A DNA stretch of 64,000 nucleotides from Tubulanus polymorphus (Eukaryota; Nemertea; Palaeonemertea; Tubulaniformes; Tubulanidae): positions 12,016,485-12,080,484 of the forward strand of contig NC_134027.1 in assembly GCF_964204645.1 (NCBI RefSeq). The letters are read 5' to 3'. Positions 1 through 10,280 of the stretch are shown here, piece after piece. Under the pieces are notes generated by a model, which was not told the origin of the DNA, did not search any database, and saw only the letters and a program-made list of their open reading frames with translations. Each line of letters opens with the position of its first letter. Within the stretch, counting starts at the first letter, position 1. Made by a program: the position numbers and the translations under genes.

Positions 1-24
1 AATGGATTGACTGGTCTCCCTAGG

Positions 25-575
25 GCCTATTAGCCGGCGCTATTGCACTTTCGTACCCCCTCCAAATATCTTTTATTTCTGCATATTGATAATCAGGGAG
101 ATCTTGGAATTTAAATCGGTAACTTCTCACCAAAACATTTACATTTTATGTCAAAATTCTTATATCTTGGGCTCTAACTCACATGTAAATTTGCCGAGTC
201 GCGACGACGAACGACGCCACATTGGATGTCAATCAAAGACTGTAACACCGAAAAGTTATGGCATTCAAAGTTTGCAAAACCAAGTTTAATATCCCGTGTA
301 TGGATGTATCATTTTAATGTGCTTTCGGCGCGAGTTTGATACTCGTAAACGAAATTATGTCAATTCTATTAGGTTTTTTTTTGCGAAATAATGATTGAGG
401 CGCTAAAGGTGGTCGATCCGTCGTTTTGAATCGACGAAATCGGCCGAAAAGTATCAAAATTTTGACATTCGGTTTTTGTCAGAAGTATTGCATCTTTGTT
501 CCCCAGACTTCCCCAATTAGTAATATGCAGAAATAACAATTTTGGGAGGGGGTCCAGAAGTACAATAGCGCCCAT
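25..575. repeat. Short element with inverted-repeat ends
   Basis: The sequence from about 27 to 150 (GGCGCTATTG, then CCCCCTCC, then TTATTTCTGCATATT) recurs in reverse complement from about 440 to 572, with mismatches. This is the architecture of a non-autonomous DNA transposon of about 550 bp. Open frames on both strands inside it show no recognisable domain, and no target-site duplication could be fixed. Confidence 0.55.
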
Positions 576-2614
576 TTAGTTTTTTTCAGGGTTTGTCATT
601 TACATTGTAATATGAGTGTTATACTTTGGAAAGGGATCTTGAACTCCAAAGGTTTGTTATCAGTACATTGTTTCGCAATCGGTGTCCATCTTAGTATTAG
701 CAGTCCTCGTTTTTAGCTCGAAATGGTTTGGAGAAAAACATATCAACAGATTTTAAATTATCGTCTTGATATTCAATAATTGTTAGCAATGTCATAAACG
801 ATGATATTGGTTTGGCTATCAGATGCCAATAATGACTGTATCAAAAAACATCGCCCGATCCGGAGTTGTTCATTGCATTTTGCATATTTCTACTGAATGT
901 ATAACCTCTTTCAATGGAAGATTTTTGTAGAATGGATTAAAAAATGTTTTATTTCAACTGCCAGTCCATTCTGATCCTATAAGAACTTTATCAGGCATGT
1001 ACCACCAGGAACTAACTGCGCTTAGGCCAGGCATCTGATATCCTCTCAAGTCAAGTTGAAATAGGTATTGAGGGTTTACAGCCGATAGGTTTAGGTATCG
1101 AGGGTCTGAAGAAAAATATTTCCTGGCTAATGCTATAAACGTAAGATCCCGATATTGGCTGTATATCAAGACATAGATGTATATTTTATATCAATATAAG
1201 TTTTCTAAAAGTATATACATGTATATTTTTCAAATCTTTGTACATCATATTTTTTCCATCATATATGTATAAATATACTGAGTGTTATGTTTTATATTGC
1301 TTTGTATCAATCTACAAGCCAATGTTTATCAATTGAGGTGAAGTTTCGATTTTTTATGTACATTGAATCCTTTAAATGCTATATTTTTTCTTCTTTCTCA
1401 AGAAGTAATAAGAATGTTCACGTAAGAAAAACTTGATTTAATCTCGTTGTTTGGAATTCTGATTGCAGTGATTGAGCCCAAAGCTTTTAAATATGCCCAA
1501 CCAAAAAGAAATGTTTCGCTGCTCACTATCTTTCATCTTATGCGTTTTGCGCACACGCATTTGTGTTCATTAGAAATAAAGCCTAACACCCATAGACATA
1601 CGAAAATATGAAACGAAAAATAGTTCACGTTTTCTCTTTATGGTCAATCTCCAACCTTCATAATCTTGGATTTCTGGACGGATGACTCCAGGGAAAAGGG
1701 TCCATACACAATTCTACTGCTACGTAGATAATACAAGCCATATAGCGGTAGCCCGACATACAGAGCTGGCATTAGCCTTCGGAACACTCCCGGGGAGTTA
1801 ATAGATAAACTTTAAACTTTATTGTCAATGTATTACAAGTATTATAACGTGTCGTGTGCGTTTACGAGAAACGAGAAACATACTTTCGGGAACCCTATGT
1901 TTCTGAGATCAAACGTGTTTGATGTCAAGCCATTCGACGACCAGGAAATTATACGGCGACCGTCTGCAAATAGCGCACACCATGGAAGAAATGTGGTATC
2001 TTGAATCCAGGTAGAAACACACTAGATATTGTGGAAGGTTGGCAGCAAAGCATTTGGTAGCTAGAGGTCTGATCGGTAGTAGTGTGATCTGTGTGCATTT
2101 TTGGCCAGCACACAGATCACAATGATCATTGTCAGTCAATTTGGCAAGTGATGTTTTGCCAATGCGTTAATACGTAACTAAATAGAGTTAAGGATTTTAT
2201 ATAAACACGCTATTTTGCCAATGCGGCATTATTACTGAGGCGCGCGACTTGAAAATCCAAGGAGAGTGTGGAGGAAAGAGTTAGACAAAATAAAGCAGCA
2301 GTGCAATATTCAAACCCGTCCAGCAATTTACAAGCGTAGCAAGTTTCTAATAGACCACCGAGACTAGTAAATCCTGTCTTTGCCAATTACCCTGATGTAC
2401 ACAGCCATTGTCCTGTCACGAGAGTGCTTCGTTGAATAATGCGTAGTTTGCAATAGACGTAGACTGGTACCTAGCCTACAGTAAGGCTTATTATCACGAC
2501 GTTATTGTTGTTTCTTTGTGAACCTGTCTTATCCTATGAAGCTTTGTACTTTACGGAATTAATAAAGATTGATTGAAATGACAACCTTCCATTCTTCACT
2601 ATTCTTACGAAATC
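576..2614. other. Gene-free AT-rich stretch
   Basis: No exon with a recognisable protein domain is visible on either strand. A segment near 2,480-2,575 ends in AATAAAGATTGATTGAA, resembling a polyadenylated 3' end of a gene or retroelement, but nothing coding was recognised upstream of it. Confidence 0.5.
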
Positions 2615-2935
2615 AAACGTACCGCACTGACTACAAATAGGTAAAACAGGACGTCTCAAATTTAGAAATCGCCAGAATTTTAAATTAGGTTCCATCTCAT
2701 TTTACAATTTCAATTGCTATAATCTGTTTGTAAACGGCCGTTAAGGCTTTATGTTTCGTCTACAATTCACTGCCAATAGTTAAATGTACGCAACTACGCC
2801 AATCTATATGTTTTTGTCCGCTGCACACTAAATCGGGACAGTTCCTCACTCGCTTTACTGCGGCAATATCATTTACTATCTTCGCCATATCCTTTATAAT
2901 AGTTATATTGCGCTTTGAAACCCTAATGGAAGCCC
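2615..2935 (+). repeat. Dispersed direct repeat, copy 1
   Basis: This segment, from CGTACCGCACTGACT through AAACGGCCGTTAAGGCTT to AAACCCTAA, recurs in the same orientation at about 5,128-5,449 with small indels. The two copies flank the GPCR gene. It looks like a non-autonomous mobile element; its ends were not defined. Confidence 0.7.
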
Positions 2936-3795
2936 TGAAACGACATTACGAATTACGTTTTACGTTTTATGAATTAAGTTTTACGATTTATATTTTACGA
3001 GTTACATTCTACGACTGACGTTTTGGGCAACGATTTACAACTAGATTTCGGTTCAATTTATCGCGAGAGGTCAAGGTTTGTCGTGCACTCCGTGAATAAC
3101 AATAACATTTCCATGTGGTAGCTTACAGAGGCAGACTGTGATGGCTTGCATTTTTTTGCCGAATCCTTCCTCAATTGATTTTGTAACGATGATGGATGGC
3201 TTTGCAGTCCAAACGCTTTGCTTAAGAAATAAATATTCATTTCTAAATAATTGTTAAAAACTAAGACTTGTTCAATTGTTTTATCTGGGTTTTCACCGAT
3301 GATGAGTCCAAATTAAGCTTTTATCTCCGACCGTGCCTTAAAAATAATTTCCAGCTTTGTCCATAAATCATCGTCGTGTACGTGCCATAACAGAACAGTG
3401 TCAGCGTTAATGTAATTCACTAATCAATGAATCCGGGCACTTGTATGGAACGGTCCCTTAATTTTTCTATTGATAGGATCGAAATGCAAAATAAATTCAG
3501 TCAGATTCATTCCATATCGTCATGATTCGATATCATTGCATTGTATATATATATCCGTCGAAAACGGTGCGGGTTATCATGAGTTTGTCGTTTGTCGTTG
3601 GTTCCCCTGTATTTTCACGTGTGACGAAGTGTTATCTTTGCAACCTGTAATTTCAATGTTCAATCATTTACCAACGTCGGTACATATTTACATACACGAT
3701 GTACGCATATTGAGATCTCAGCATATTTTGAATTGACAAATCTACAGACTAAACGGATTTACTACAACTAAGACTTGTGCAAAGAATGTGGTTGT
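2936..3795. other. Gene-free stretch 3' of the GPCR
   Basis: About 2,940-3,030 is a degenerate tandem array of TTACG-type words (TTACGTTTTACG and variants). The remainder is AT-rich with no recognisable domain. It may include the 3' untranslated region of the GPCR, which ends at 3,796 on the minus strand. Confidence 0.45.
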
Positions 3796-4863
3796 TCATG
3801 CTCGCCTCCTCAGTATTAAGTTTTTTGCGGTCTTTCTGAAATTGTTGTTAGCTAAATAATATATAACGAAATTGACCGATGAATTGAGAGTTGGTAGAAG
3901 ATCCCCGAACAACGATTTTGTTGCGTAAATCGCTGGTGTATTCGGGAGTGGTGGAATATCGAATATGTGACTTAGAAGCTTATGATACGTCCGAAATGAC
4001 GTCGGAACTTCGCAGATGACAAAGAGTATTACTATAGCTACAGCCATTTTAGTAGCTTTAACATCAAGGCTTGACGTTATTTGTTTATCAGTTAGATTTT
4101 TCCTCGTAGCTATCAGTTTTCTAAGAGTCCATATCAAAAAAGTATTGAAAGTTACAAGACAAATTACTGGTAGAACTTCTTTTAGCAAAGGAGCGACGAG
4201 TTGATTTACCCATCCGTAAGCTTCAAAGAAACCCCTTCGTATTGGATCGTCAGACACTCTTAGTAATGTTATAAGAATATTGTTGCAATTGTCGAAATAA
4301 TAAGGAGCTACAGACATACCGATTGAAAACGGGCAAAACAATATAGCAAAAACAATGTACATGCATAAACTGAGAACTAGAACTCGTGGCTTCGTTACAT
4401 GTGATCGAGCGAAGAATGGGAATGAGATGGAAATACAACGCTCTAAAACAACAAGTACAGCCAACCAATTCCTCGTCAATTGCGCGGAATAACGTGGTGT
4501 CCAAGCCAATTTATAAAACCACGGCCGTACACCCCAGCTTAAACTTGTTGGCGCTGTAAAGATGTGACTTCCTTGTGTAAGAGCGGACGCGATGAATCGT
4601 ATAGGTTCTTGAATTCCGCGGAAAACAAGAAAGAGTATATCAGCCACGGCCAGACAGCGCAGAAGGTAAAGCGAAATGTGACTCGATGACTGTCGATGTA
4701 AAATGACAATACTAAAACTATTGAGGAAGATACCGACAATTGTGATTGGTAGATTTCCAGCCAGTTTGATAGTGACAACTAACACATTTTCGTATCTGTA
4801 CGGTCTGTTACACGGATCTTCTGTAGTAGGAGGTGCTTGTGTAGTACTGTAGATCGTCGTCAT
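3796..4863 (-). CDS. Rhodopsin-family GPCR, FMRFamide-receptor-like
   Basis: A single uninterrupted 355-residue frame with seven hydrophobic segments. It is probably a plasma-membrane neuropeptide receptor coupled to G proteins. The N terminus is short, Thr-rich and lacks a signal peptide. TM1 (about 28-52) carries GIFLNSF with the conserved Asn; TM2 carries LAVAD; TM3 ends in ERC, replacing the usual DRY; TM6 carries ICEVP in place of CWxP; TM7 carries NSSVNFVIYY, replacing NPxxY. An Arg/Lys-rich tail (RRR) ends the protein. These variants and the long TM2-TM3 loop fit the FMRFamide/DRNNLRF-like receptors that are expanded in invertebrates and often intronless. The ligand cannot be assigned. 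The start is the first Met of the frame. The gene lies between two direct repeats. Confidence 0.85.
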   Translation of the reverse strand: MTTIYSTTQAPPTTEDPCNRPYRYENVLVVTIKLAGNLPITIVGIFLNSFSIVILHRQSSSHISLYLLRCLAVADILFLVFRGIQEPIRFIASALTQGSHIFTAPTSLSWGVRPWFYKLAWTPRYSAQLTRNWLAVLVVLERCISISFPFFARSHVTKPRVLVLSLCMYIVFAILFCPFSIGMSVAPYYFDNCNNILITLLRVSDDPIRRGFFEAYGWVNQLVAPLLKEVLPVICLVTFNTFLIWTLRKLIATRKNLTDKQITSSLDVKATKMAVAIVILFVICEVPTSFRTYHKLLSHIFDIPPLPNTPAIYATKSLFGDLLPTLNSSVNFVIYYLANNNFRKTAKNLILRRRA

Positions 4864-5009
4864 TGTAGGGGAAATAATGACACAGAAATGAGAAAGTTAC
4901 TGAGCGAATTTTAACATATTTCTCGTCAACGACGAGTGAGAGAACACTCTAACCACACAGGCCCAGCGTTTACAACGAACCGCTCACAGTGGTCCAAAAA
5001 AGCCCGCTT

Positions 5010-5126
<117 letters not shown>

Positions 5127-5127
5127 T

Positions 5128-5449
5128 AAACGTTCCGCACTGACTAAAAATTAGTAATAATAATTAATAACATTTTAGAAATGGCCAGAATTTTAACTTA
5201 GGTTCTATCTCATTTTTATTTTACAATTTTACAATTGCGATTGGTATAATTTTTTTTTAAACGGCCGTTAAGGCTTCATGTTTCGTCTGCATTCACTGCA
5301 AATAGTTACGCAACTACGCACATTTCAGTGTTTTTGGCAGCTGTACACTCAATCGGCACCGTTCGTGACTAGCTTCACTGCGGAATTATCATTAATTAAC
5401 ATCGCCATATCACATCATCAACTTATATTGTGCCTTAAAACCCTAACAG
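5128..5449 (+). repeat. Dispersed direct repeat, copy 2
   Basis: Second copy of the repeat at about 2,615-2,935, in the same orientation. It shares CCGCACTGACT, AAACGGCCGTTAAGGCTT, ATGTTTCGTCTGC and a final AAACCCTAA. It begins directly after the TA microsatellite, so the element edge may coincide with the microsatellite. Confidence 0.7.
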
Positions 5450-5539
5450 CCGAAATAATTGGCGCAACCGCGCGGAGTGGGGCCGATACGTCCAGTATGT
5501 TAAGTATTTTACCATTTAAAAAAATGTTAAATAATTTGG

Positions 5540-5972
5540 AACAAAATTGATTATGATTTAAGTGAATGTGATTCTAAACCGTGTATATCACAATTTAATA
5601 ATTTCAGGTTAAAAATAAGAGATCAAAATGGTGAATTAATTGATCTAAATAACTTTCCAGTAGTTTATGAAATAGTAATAAGATATAATGAATAGTTTTT
5701 TTAATGATACAAATGAATATTACTGTGGGACCGAGTATATGCTTTGAATTAGATTTACAAAGAAATATATCAGAAACTAAATTTAATAATGTTATATCAT
5801 ATATTAAAAGTAAATCAAATATTGTAACAATTATCAATAAATAAACTTATAACGTAGGAAAAATAGAAGATAAAAAAGAATATTATGATTTAGATGAAAA
5901 ATAGATTATTAATAAAAAATAACTGAAATGTATGATAAGAAAAATACGTCAAGTTATTAGTATGAATAACTC
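5540..5972 (+). pseudogene. Remnant of a second Polinton-like element
   Basis: This AT-rich stretch has the same codon style as the Polinton to its right but lies outside its left TIR. Frames broken by stops encode a piece containing KIRDQNGELIDLNNFPV, which resembles the C-terminal part of Polinton minor-capsid (penton-type) proteins. The main element has only the N-terminal part of such a protein at 6,567. The fragment runs directly into an inverted copy of the TIR terminus. I infer debris of another copy joined end to end, or an internally rearranged copy. The assignment rests on pattern memory and is tentative. Confidence 0.5.
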
Positions 5973-6125
5973 TTAGTAATTGGGAATATGGGGGTTCATA
6001 CCAAAGGTCGAAGGGTCGAGCTCGTAAAAAATAAAAATAAATTCTTGCACGCTCGAATTTATTTTTATTTTTTACTCTTCGCCCCTTCAACCTTTGTTAT
6101 GAACCCCCATATTCCCAATTACTAT
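5973..6125. repeat. TIR-to-TIR palindrome at the left Polinton end
   Basis: ATTGGGAATATGGGGGTTCAT near 5,980-6,000 is matched by its reverse complement near 6,100-6,118. The centre is itself an inverted repeat (GTAAAAAATAAAAATAAATTC near 6,024 against GAATTTATTTTTATTTTTTAC near 6,054). The right end of the element has the outer hairpin only once, so here two element ends appear to abut head to head. Confidence 0.75.
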
Positions 6126-6557
6126 AATATTCATATATATAAATAACATTTATAAATGAATAACTTCTAAAATCAATTTTAATAAAAGAAATTGATAATA
6201 AAATGGAGAGTAAACACGTACACAGTGAGAACAACAAATCATTTTTAGATAGAATAAAAGATACCACAAATGTCAAATCAGTAGATTATAAATTTAAGAA
6301 GTTAAATGAACTAACAATTCATAAGAAATATTTAATTACAAATATTGATACAGTTACTAACAAATATGGAGATAAATTAGTTATTCACTTAGAATATGAA
6401 GGATTAAAAGGAAATAGATATAAATTCAGAACATATTTACCAGATAGATTTCATAGATTATCTAGTGAAGATCTAGAAGAAGTGTGTTCTGGTGATTTCT
6501 ATTTCATTTAAAAGGGTAAGAATGAAAAAGGGCACCATGAAATAGATTTCGAAATAT
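6024..6557 (+). repeat. Left terminal inverted repeat of the Polinton
   Basis: It matches the reverse complement of about 15,392-15,920 over its whole length, with scattered substitutions. It starts GTAAAAAATAAAAATAAATTC and continues through CCCCTTCAACCTTTGTTATG into the duplicated small gene, ending near AGGGCACCATGA. Confidence 0.85.
6203..6511 (+). CDS. Small TIR-encoded Polinton protein, left copy
   Basis: A 102-residue frame starting MESKHVHSENNKSF, lying wholly within the left TIR and pointing into the element. A second copy is encoded in the right TIR. The left copy stops at FYFI, where the right copy reads on for about 16 residues, so it is probably shortened by a point mutation. 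It contains KYLITNIDTVTNKYGDKLV followed by a basic-aromatic stretch ending FRTYLPDRF. The beta-rich pattern suggests a small nucleic-acid-binding fold, possibly OB-like; this is inference only. I do not recognise a named family. Start: first ATG, 6,203. Confidence 0.6.
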   Translation: MESKHVHSENNKSFLDRIKDTTNVKSVDYKFKKLNELTIHKKYLITNIDTVTNKYGDKLVIHLEYEGLKGNRYKFRTYLPDRFHRLSSEDLEEVCSGDFYFI

Positions 6558-6566
6558 GTAAAATAA

Positions 6567-7320
6567 ATGCAAGATAAATTAAAAGAATATAGAATATTTG
6601 TTGATTCTAGATGGCTTACAAATTATAAATCACATAATTTACTAGTCCAATTAGATAGAGAATTTAAGAATTGTATTGATTTAAAATTAGTAAATATAAG
6701 TTTATGTAATTCTTTTTATAATATATCGGATAAAAGTCTTGATCATTTAGCTTTTTTAGTTCATGCTAGAAATTTGAATAAATGGTATCATCTATTTTTA
6801 AAACATGGATTATATAATTTAGAAACATTAGCACAAGAAATTAATAAAAGAGCTCGTTTAAAAATGGGAGGGTCTGTTGGAAACTTGGAACAATAAAATC
6901 ACATCCTTGTCCTGAAAATATTTTACAATATTGCACACTTCCCATACCATCTAATAGTTTTTATAATATCTATAATAATAATTTAGGTTATGGTAAAATA
7001 GACACTAAGGATTTAGAAACATTAAATTTCAATAAATTACCGAAATTCTATGATAATTTAAAACAAGAAAACAATAATGGTTGGGTTTATTTTATTTTAG
7101 ATAATAGTGAAGGATTTACAAATTTAGGTATACAAAGAATAAATCAATCAATTAGAACTTATTTGATATGTATTCTAGGTGCGCAAGTTCAAACAAGATC
7201 CCCAATAATTGAAAATTCAAATACATCATTTGATACACAAAAACAATTTAAAGTTTTATTTGAAGATTCTGTTCATAATGATAAAAAAGATCGATTCCAA
7301 AAAACGTAGTTAGGTACCAA
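6567..7320 (+). pseudogene. Penton-like minor capsid gene, broken
   Basis: The first 109 codons (6,567-6,896) include RIFVDSRWLTNYKSH, a KLVNISLCNSFYNIS stretch and YNLETLAQEINKRA. I associate this pattern with the minor capsid (penton base) protein of Polintons. After a stop at about 6,894 the next frame continues (YCTLPIPSNSFYNI and onward) to about 7,305, where TAG interrupts it. The expected C-terminal part is missing here, and a similar C-terminal piece lies outside the TIR at about 5,600. Whether 6,897-7,320 is the same gene frameshifted or a second gene is unresolved. Confidence 0.5.
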
Positions 7321-7404
7321 AATTATCTAGATAAATCTCATGTAAGATTAAATTATTGTATAGGTCCTAATTTATTAATTATTTCTGATGATTTAATATT
7401 AAAA

Positions 7405-7746
7405 ATGGGAAATATAATTGGTTATAATAATTTGATTAAAACTGCAACAATAAATAATAAGTTTGGATTAAATGATATAAATAAAAAAATTATCACTGAT
7501 CCAAAACTAATGGAAGGTGAAAAAATTAAAAAACATATTCAATCAACTGAAACTAAAACTAAAAATATCAAATTAAATAATGATTCTAAAATAAAAGATT
7601 ACAATACTACAGAAAATATAAAAACTGATATTATTCAACACGATATAATTAAAACTAATAATGATAATATATCCCATGAAAATACTAAATTAGCCATAAC
7701 TTGTATAGGAATTGTTATAGGAGGAATATTATACTTTAAATTTTAA
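7405..7746 (+). CDS. Small Polinton protein with C-terminal membrane anchor
   Basis: A 113-residue frame in the left arm. Residues 1-90 are hydrophilic and rich in Lys, Asn and Asp. Residues about 95-113 (LAITCIGIVIGGILYFKF) form one hydrophobic segment ending at the stop, so it could be tail-anchored in a membrane. An upstream broken frame reads into it without a clear boundary; the Met at 7,405 is the first in frame. It was not recognised as a named family. A membrane role in the virus-like cycle is inferred from context only. Confidence 0.45.
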   Translation: MGNIIGYNNLIKTATINNKFGLNDINKKIITDPKLMEGEKIKKHIQSTETKTKNIKLNNDSKIKDYNTTENIKTDIIQHDIIKTNNDNISHENTKLAITCIGIVIGGILYFKF

Positions 7747-7762
7747 TTTTTATATGATATAA

Positions 7763-8180
7763 ATGGATGTAGAAGGTGGAGAAGTTTATGAAATAGGAGA
7801 AATGGGAAATAATAATAAAGGATATATTGATGATGATTATAATGATGCTGAAACTAATATTGATAATGATAATGAATCATTAACTAATTTAGCAAATAGT
7901 GGTTCTAAAGCCCCGTCAACAGACGAGTTTGATAGAAGAACTAAATCGAGAATAAATCCTGAAAATAAAAATCCAGATTTAGTAAAACAAAATTTAGAAT
8001 ATAATGAATATATTTATAATTTCAAACCTATATTTGAAAGATTTGGACATAATATAAATGATAGAGGTGCTTGATATTTAGTAAGAGAATTAAAATCTTT
8101 AGATGGTGAATATTATTATCATTTGAAAGATGATTATTATATTGATATCTCTTATAAAAATCAACAAGAAAATTAATTTT
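7763..8180 (+). pseudogene. Acidic Polinton protein, interrupted by a transposon
   Basis: A frame from 7,763 encodes an acidic protein (DDDYNDAETNIDNDNES) and stops at 8,072-8,074. The same frame continues past that TGA (YLVRELKSLDGEYYYHLK) to about 8,176, next to the inserted transposon. It lies 16 bp after the preceding gene. No known domain was recognised. The part after the insertion (9,320 on) may be its continuation or a separate gene. Confidence 0.45.
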
Positions 8181-9319
8181 AGAAAATTATTTGACGCCTG
8201 GGGAAAAAATGTAGAATTTCTGGGCTAAGCTAATGTGGAATTGCAAATTTGAAATCGAATTTTTAAGGAATTTGGGGAATGATGAGATTTGGCGATTGGG
8301 TAGATGATACAGGTCTTCGACTCTAGTAGTGGTTTAAATTTTTTTATTGAAAATTCTCAATAATTGATCGCGAACTTGCGACCGACTTCATTTACTTATG
8401 CCTCTAAGCTGGTCTGCAACTTCATTGCCTCCATGGATGAAGAAAGAGCTCTTCTGATGTCTGCTTCGTCATGACTTCGAGCATATCGTGTGGCCTAGCC
8501 AGCCGGCCCGGGCCACGGGTTTGGCTGTCACTCGATATCCTAGAGTCTTGAGTCTGGGTGGTTGAGACATTGTCATTTAAAATAACATGCTTATGTTGTT
8601 CTGTATGAATTACCCGTGTGTCATGTATGTTGTATTAATTTATTTTAAAATTTGTATTTATTGAATTTGGGAATTTTATCCCGGAATTTCAATGTAATAA
8701 GGATCAATAAAGACATGCACATGCCATCAGAGGACACGGAGCCGTATATGACAGCTATGCTATTATCAATTGCTAATCTCACGAAACTTGCATACTCCTA
8801 ATATCAAACATATTTTCTAAAACGTTTGAATATTGAAATTATATGCTTACACATTTTCATATTGACCGCTTGTAGCCGCTGATGAAATTCACGCTTGCCC
8901 TACACACATCGTAGATAGCTTCGTCATTCCACCGGCATGCCCACGTCAGGGTCTGACTTTTATATCAGACTTCCGCATCGTGTATACATCCGCCATTTAA
9001 CCGAATAATCCGATTTACTTATCATTTCTATTTATGCCTGTCGCTTCTGATATAATCATACATCCTTTACTATTACAATACGTCTTCTAATGATATTCAA
9101 TGCAATATAACATTTCGACGTTCAAATATAGGTCATTATATAATCACAGGAAGCCATTCTACATCTATGTCAATAATATTTTGCCAGATAGCTTGTTTGT
9201 GTACACATAAACCTGTGACGTTTTGCACATCGATTTACGGCTGTCGTTTGTAAAATGACGCTGAATGGTTAGCATTGTTTAGGTTTCATAATGGTAACGT
9301 TTTATAAGGCGTCAAAAAA
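8163..9319 (+). mobile_element. 1.15-kb transposon inserted in the Polinton
   Basis: It is nearly identical to 25,636-26,788 in the same orientation. Shared sequence starts AACAAGAAAATTAA and ends ATAAGGCGTCAAAAAA. TTATTTGACGCC near the left edge is the inverse of GGCGTCAAAAAA at the right edge, suggesting short TIRs and a DNA transposon. It encodes no intact protein, so it is non-autonomous. An internal segment with TCCCGGAATTTCAATG and AATAAAG looks like a retroelement or mRNA 3' end. Its presence dates the insertion after Polinton arrival. Confidence 0.75.
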
Positions 9320-10264
9320 TAAATCAAAATAAAAGAGTATTTAAACAAAGAACTAATGATTTATTTGAAACAGTCAGTAATAATTTAGAAACAGAAACAA
9401 CTTCTGAACAGAATATAACTTCCAAAACTAGTAAACTTAAATCAAATAAATTTCCAATTGAAAAACCTTTACCGAATGGATTAATTGATGCAACAGATCA
9501 ACATTTAGAAAATTTAAATATATTTTCTGATAAAGCAATTAGAGAAATTATTAGTATACGAAATGAAGCTGATAAATTTGCGCATGATAAAAGTATAAGA
9601 GATTTTAAAATTAGAACTTTAGAAAAAGATAGAACTGATAAAATTAAAGAAATAGAACAATTGAAATTAGATAGAGATTATAAAGTTATTGAAGAAATTG
9701 AATTTAAATAAAGCATATTTAGAAAAAGAAAAAGATGATTTAGAATGTAACATAGAATTACAGGAAGAAGAAATTAAATTATTTAAAAAATCATATGATT
9801 ATTATAGTAATAGATTAAAGGCAATTTTTAAAGATTTGTTGATAAAACCAAATTCTGAAATTTCATTAAAAGATAGAATAAAATCATTATTTAAACTAGA
9901 AGGTATCACAATTCTTTCAATTCTAACAGCTGTAACTATTTTATTTACAACAGTTGGTTTAGCCATATCAAATTCATTAAAATCTACGCCTACTCCCAAT
10001 AAACCAGATAAACCACCTCCAAATAATAATTCTATACAAGATAAAGTTAAAGATGGTTTAAAGAAATTAGCAAAATATCTATGGGAAATATCTAAAAAAT
10101 CTGCTGCAGCATTACCAGGAGTTATAGCGTCAATTGTTGGTTTTCTATTAAAATCTGCTGGAAATATTCTTAGTTTTGCTGCTGAACATATTATTTTATT
10201 TTTAATTACAATTGTTAGTGCTATTATTTTTGGGTTAGTGAATATGATAAAAAATAAAAAATAA
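9320..10264 (+). pseudogene. Coiled-coil protein with C-terminal membrane segments
   Basis: Two overlapping frames joined by a frameshift near 9,700. The first (about 9,320-9,709) is charged and heptad-like (EIEQLKLDRDYKVIEEIE). The second (to 10,264) continues the coiled coil (EEEIKLFKKSYDYYSNRLK), then has a hydrophobic segment (GITILSILTAVTILFTTVG), a Pro/Asn linker, an amphipathic region, and two further hydrophobic stretches before the Lys-rich end. Coiled coil plus membrane segments is seen in uncharacterised Polinton structural proteins; the function is unknown. It sits 17 bp upstream of the capsid-like gene. The frameshift and the upstream transposon mean it is not intact. Confidence 0.5.
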
Positions 10265-10280
10265 ATTTTTTATTAAATAA

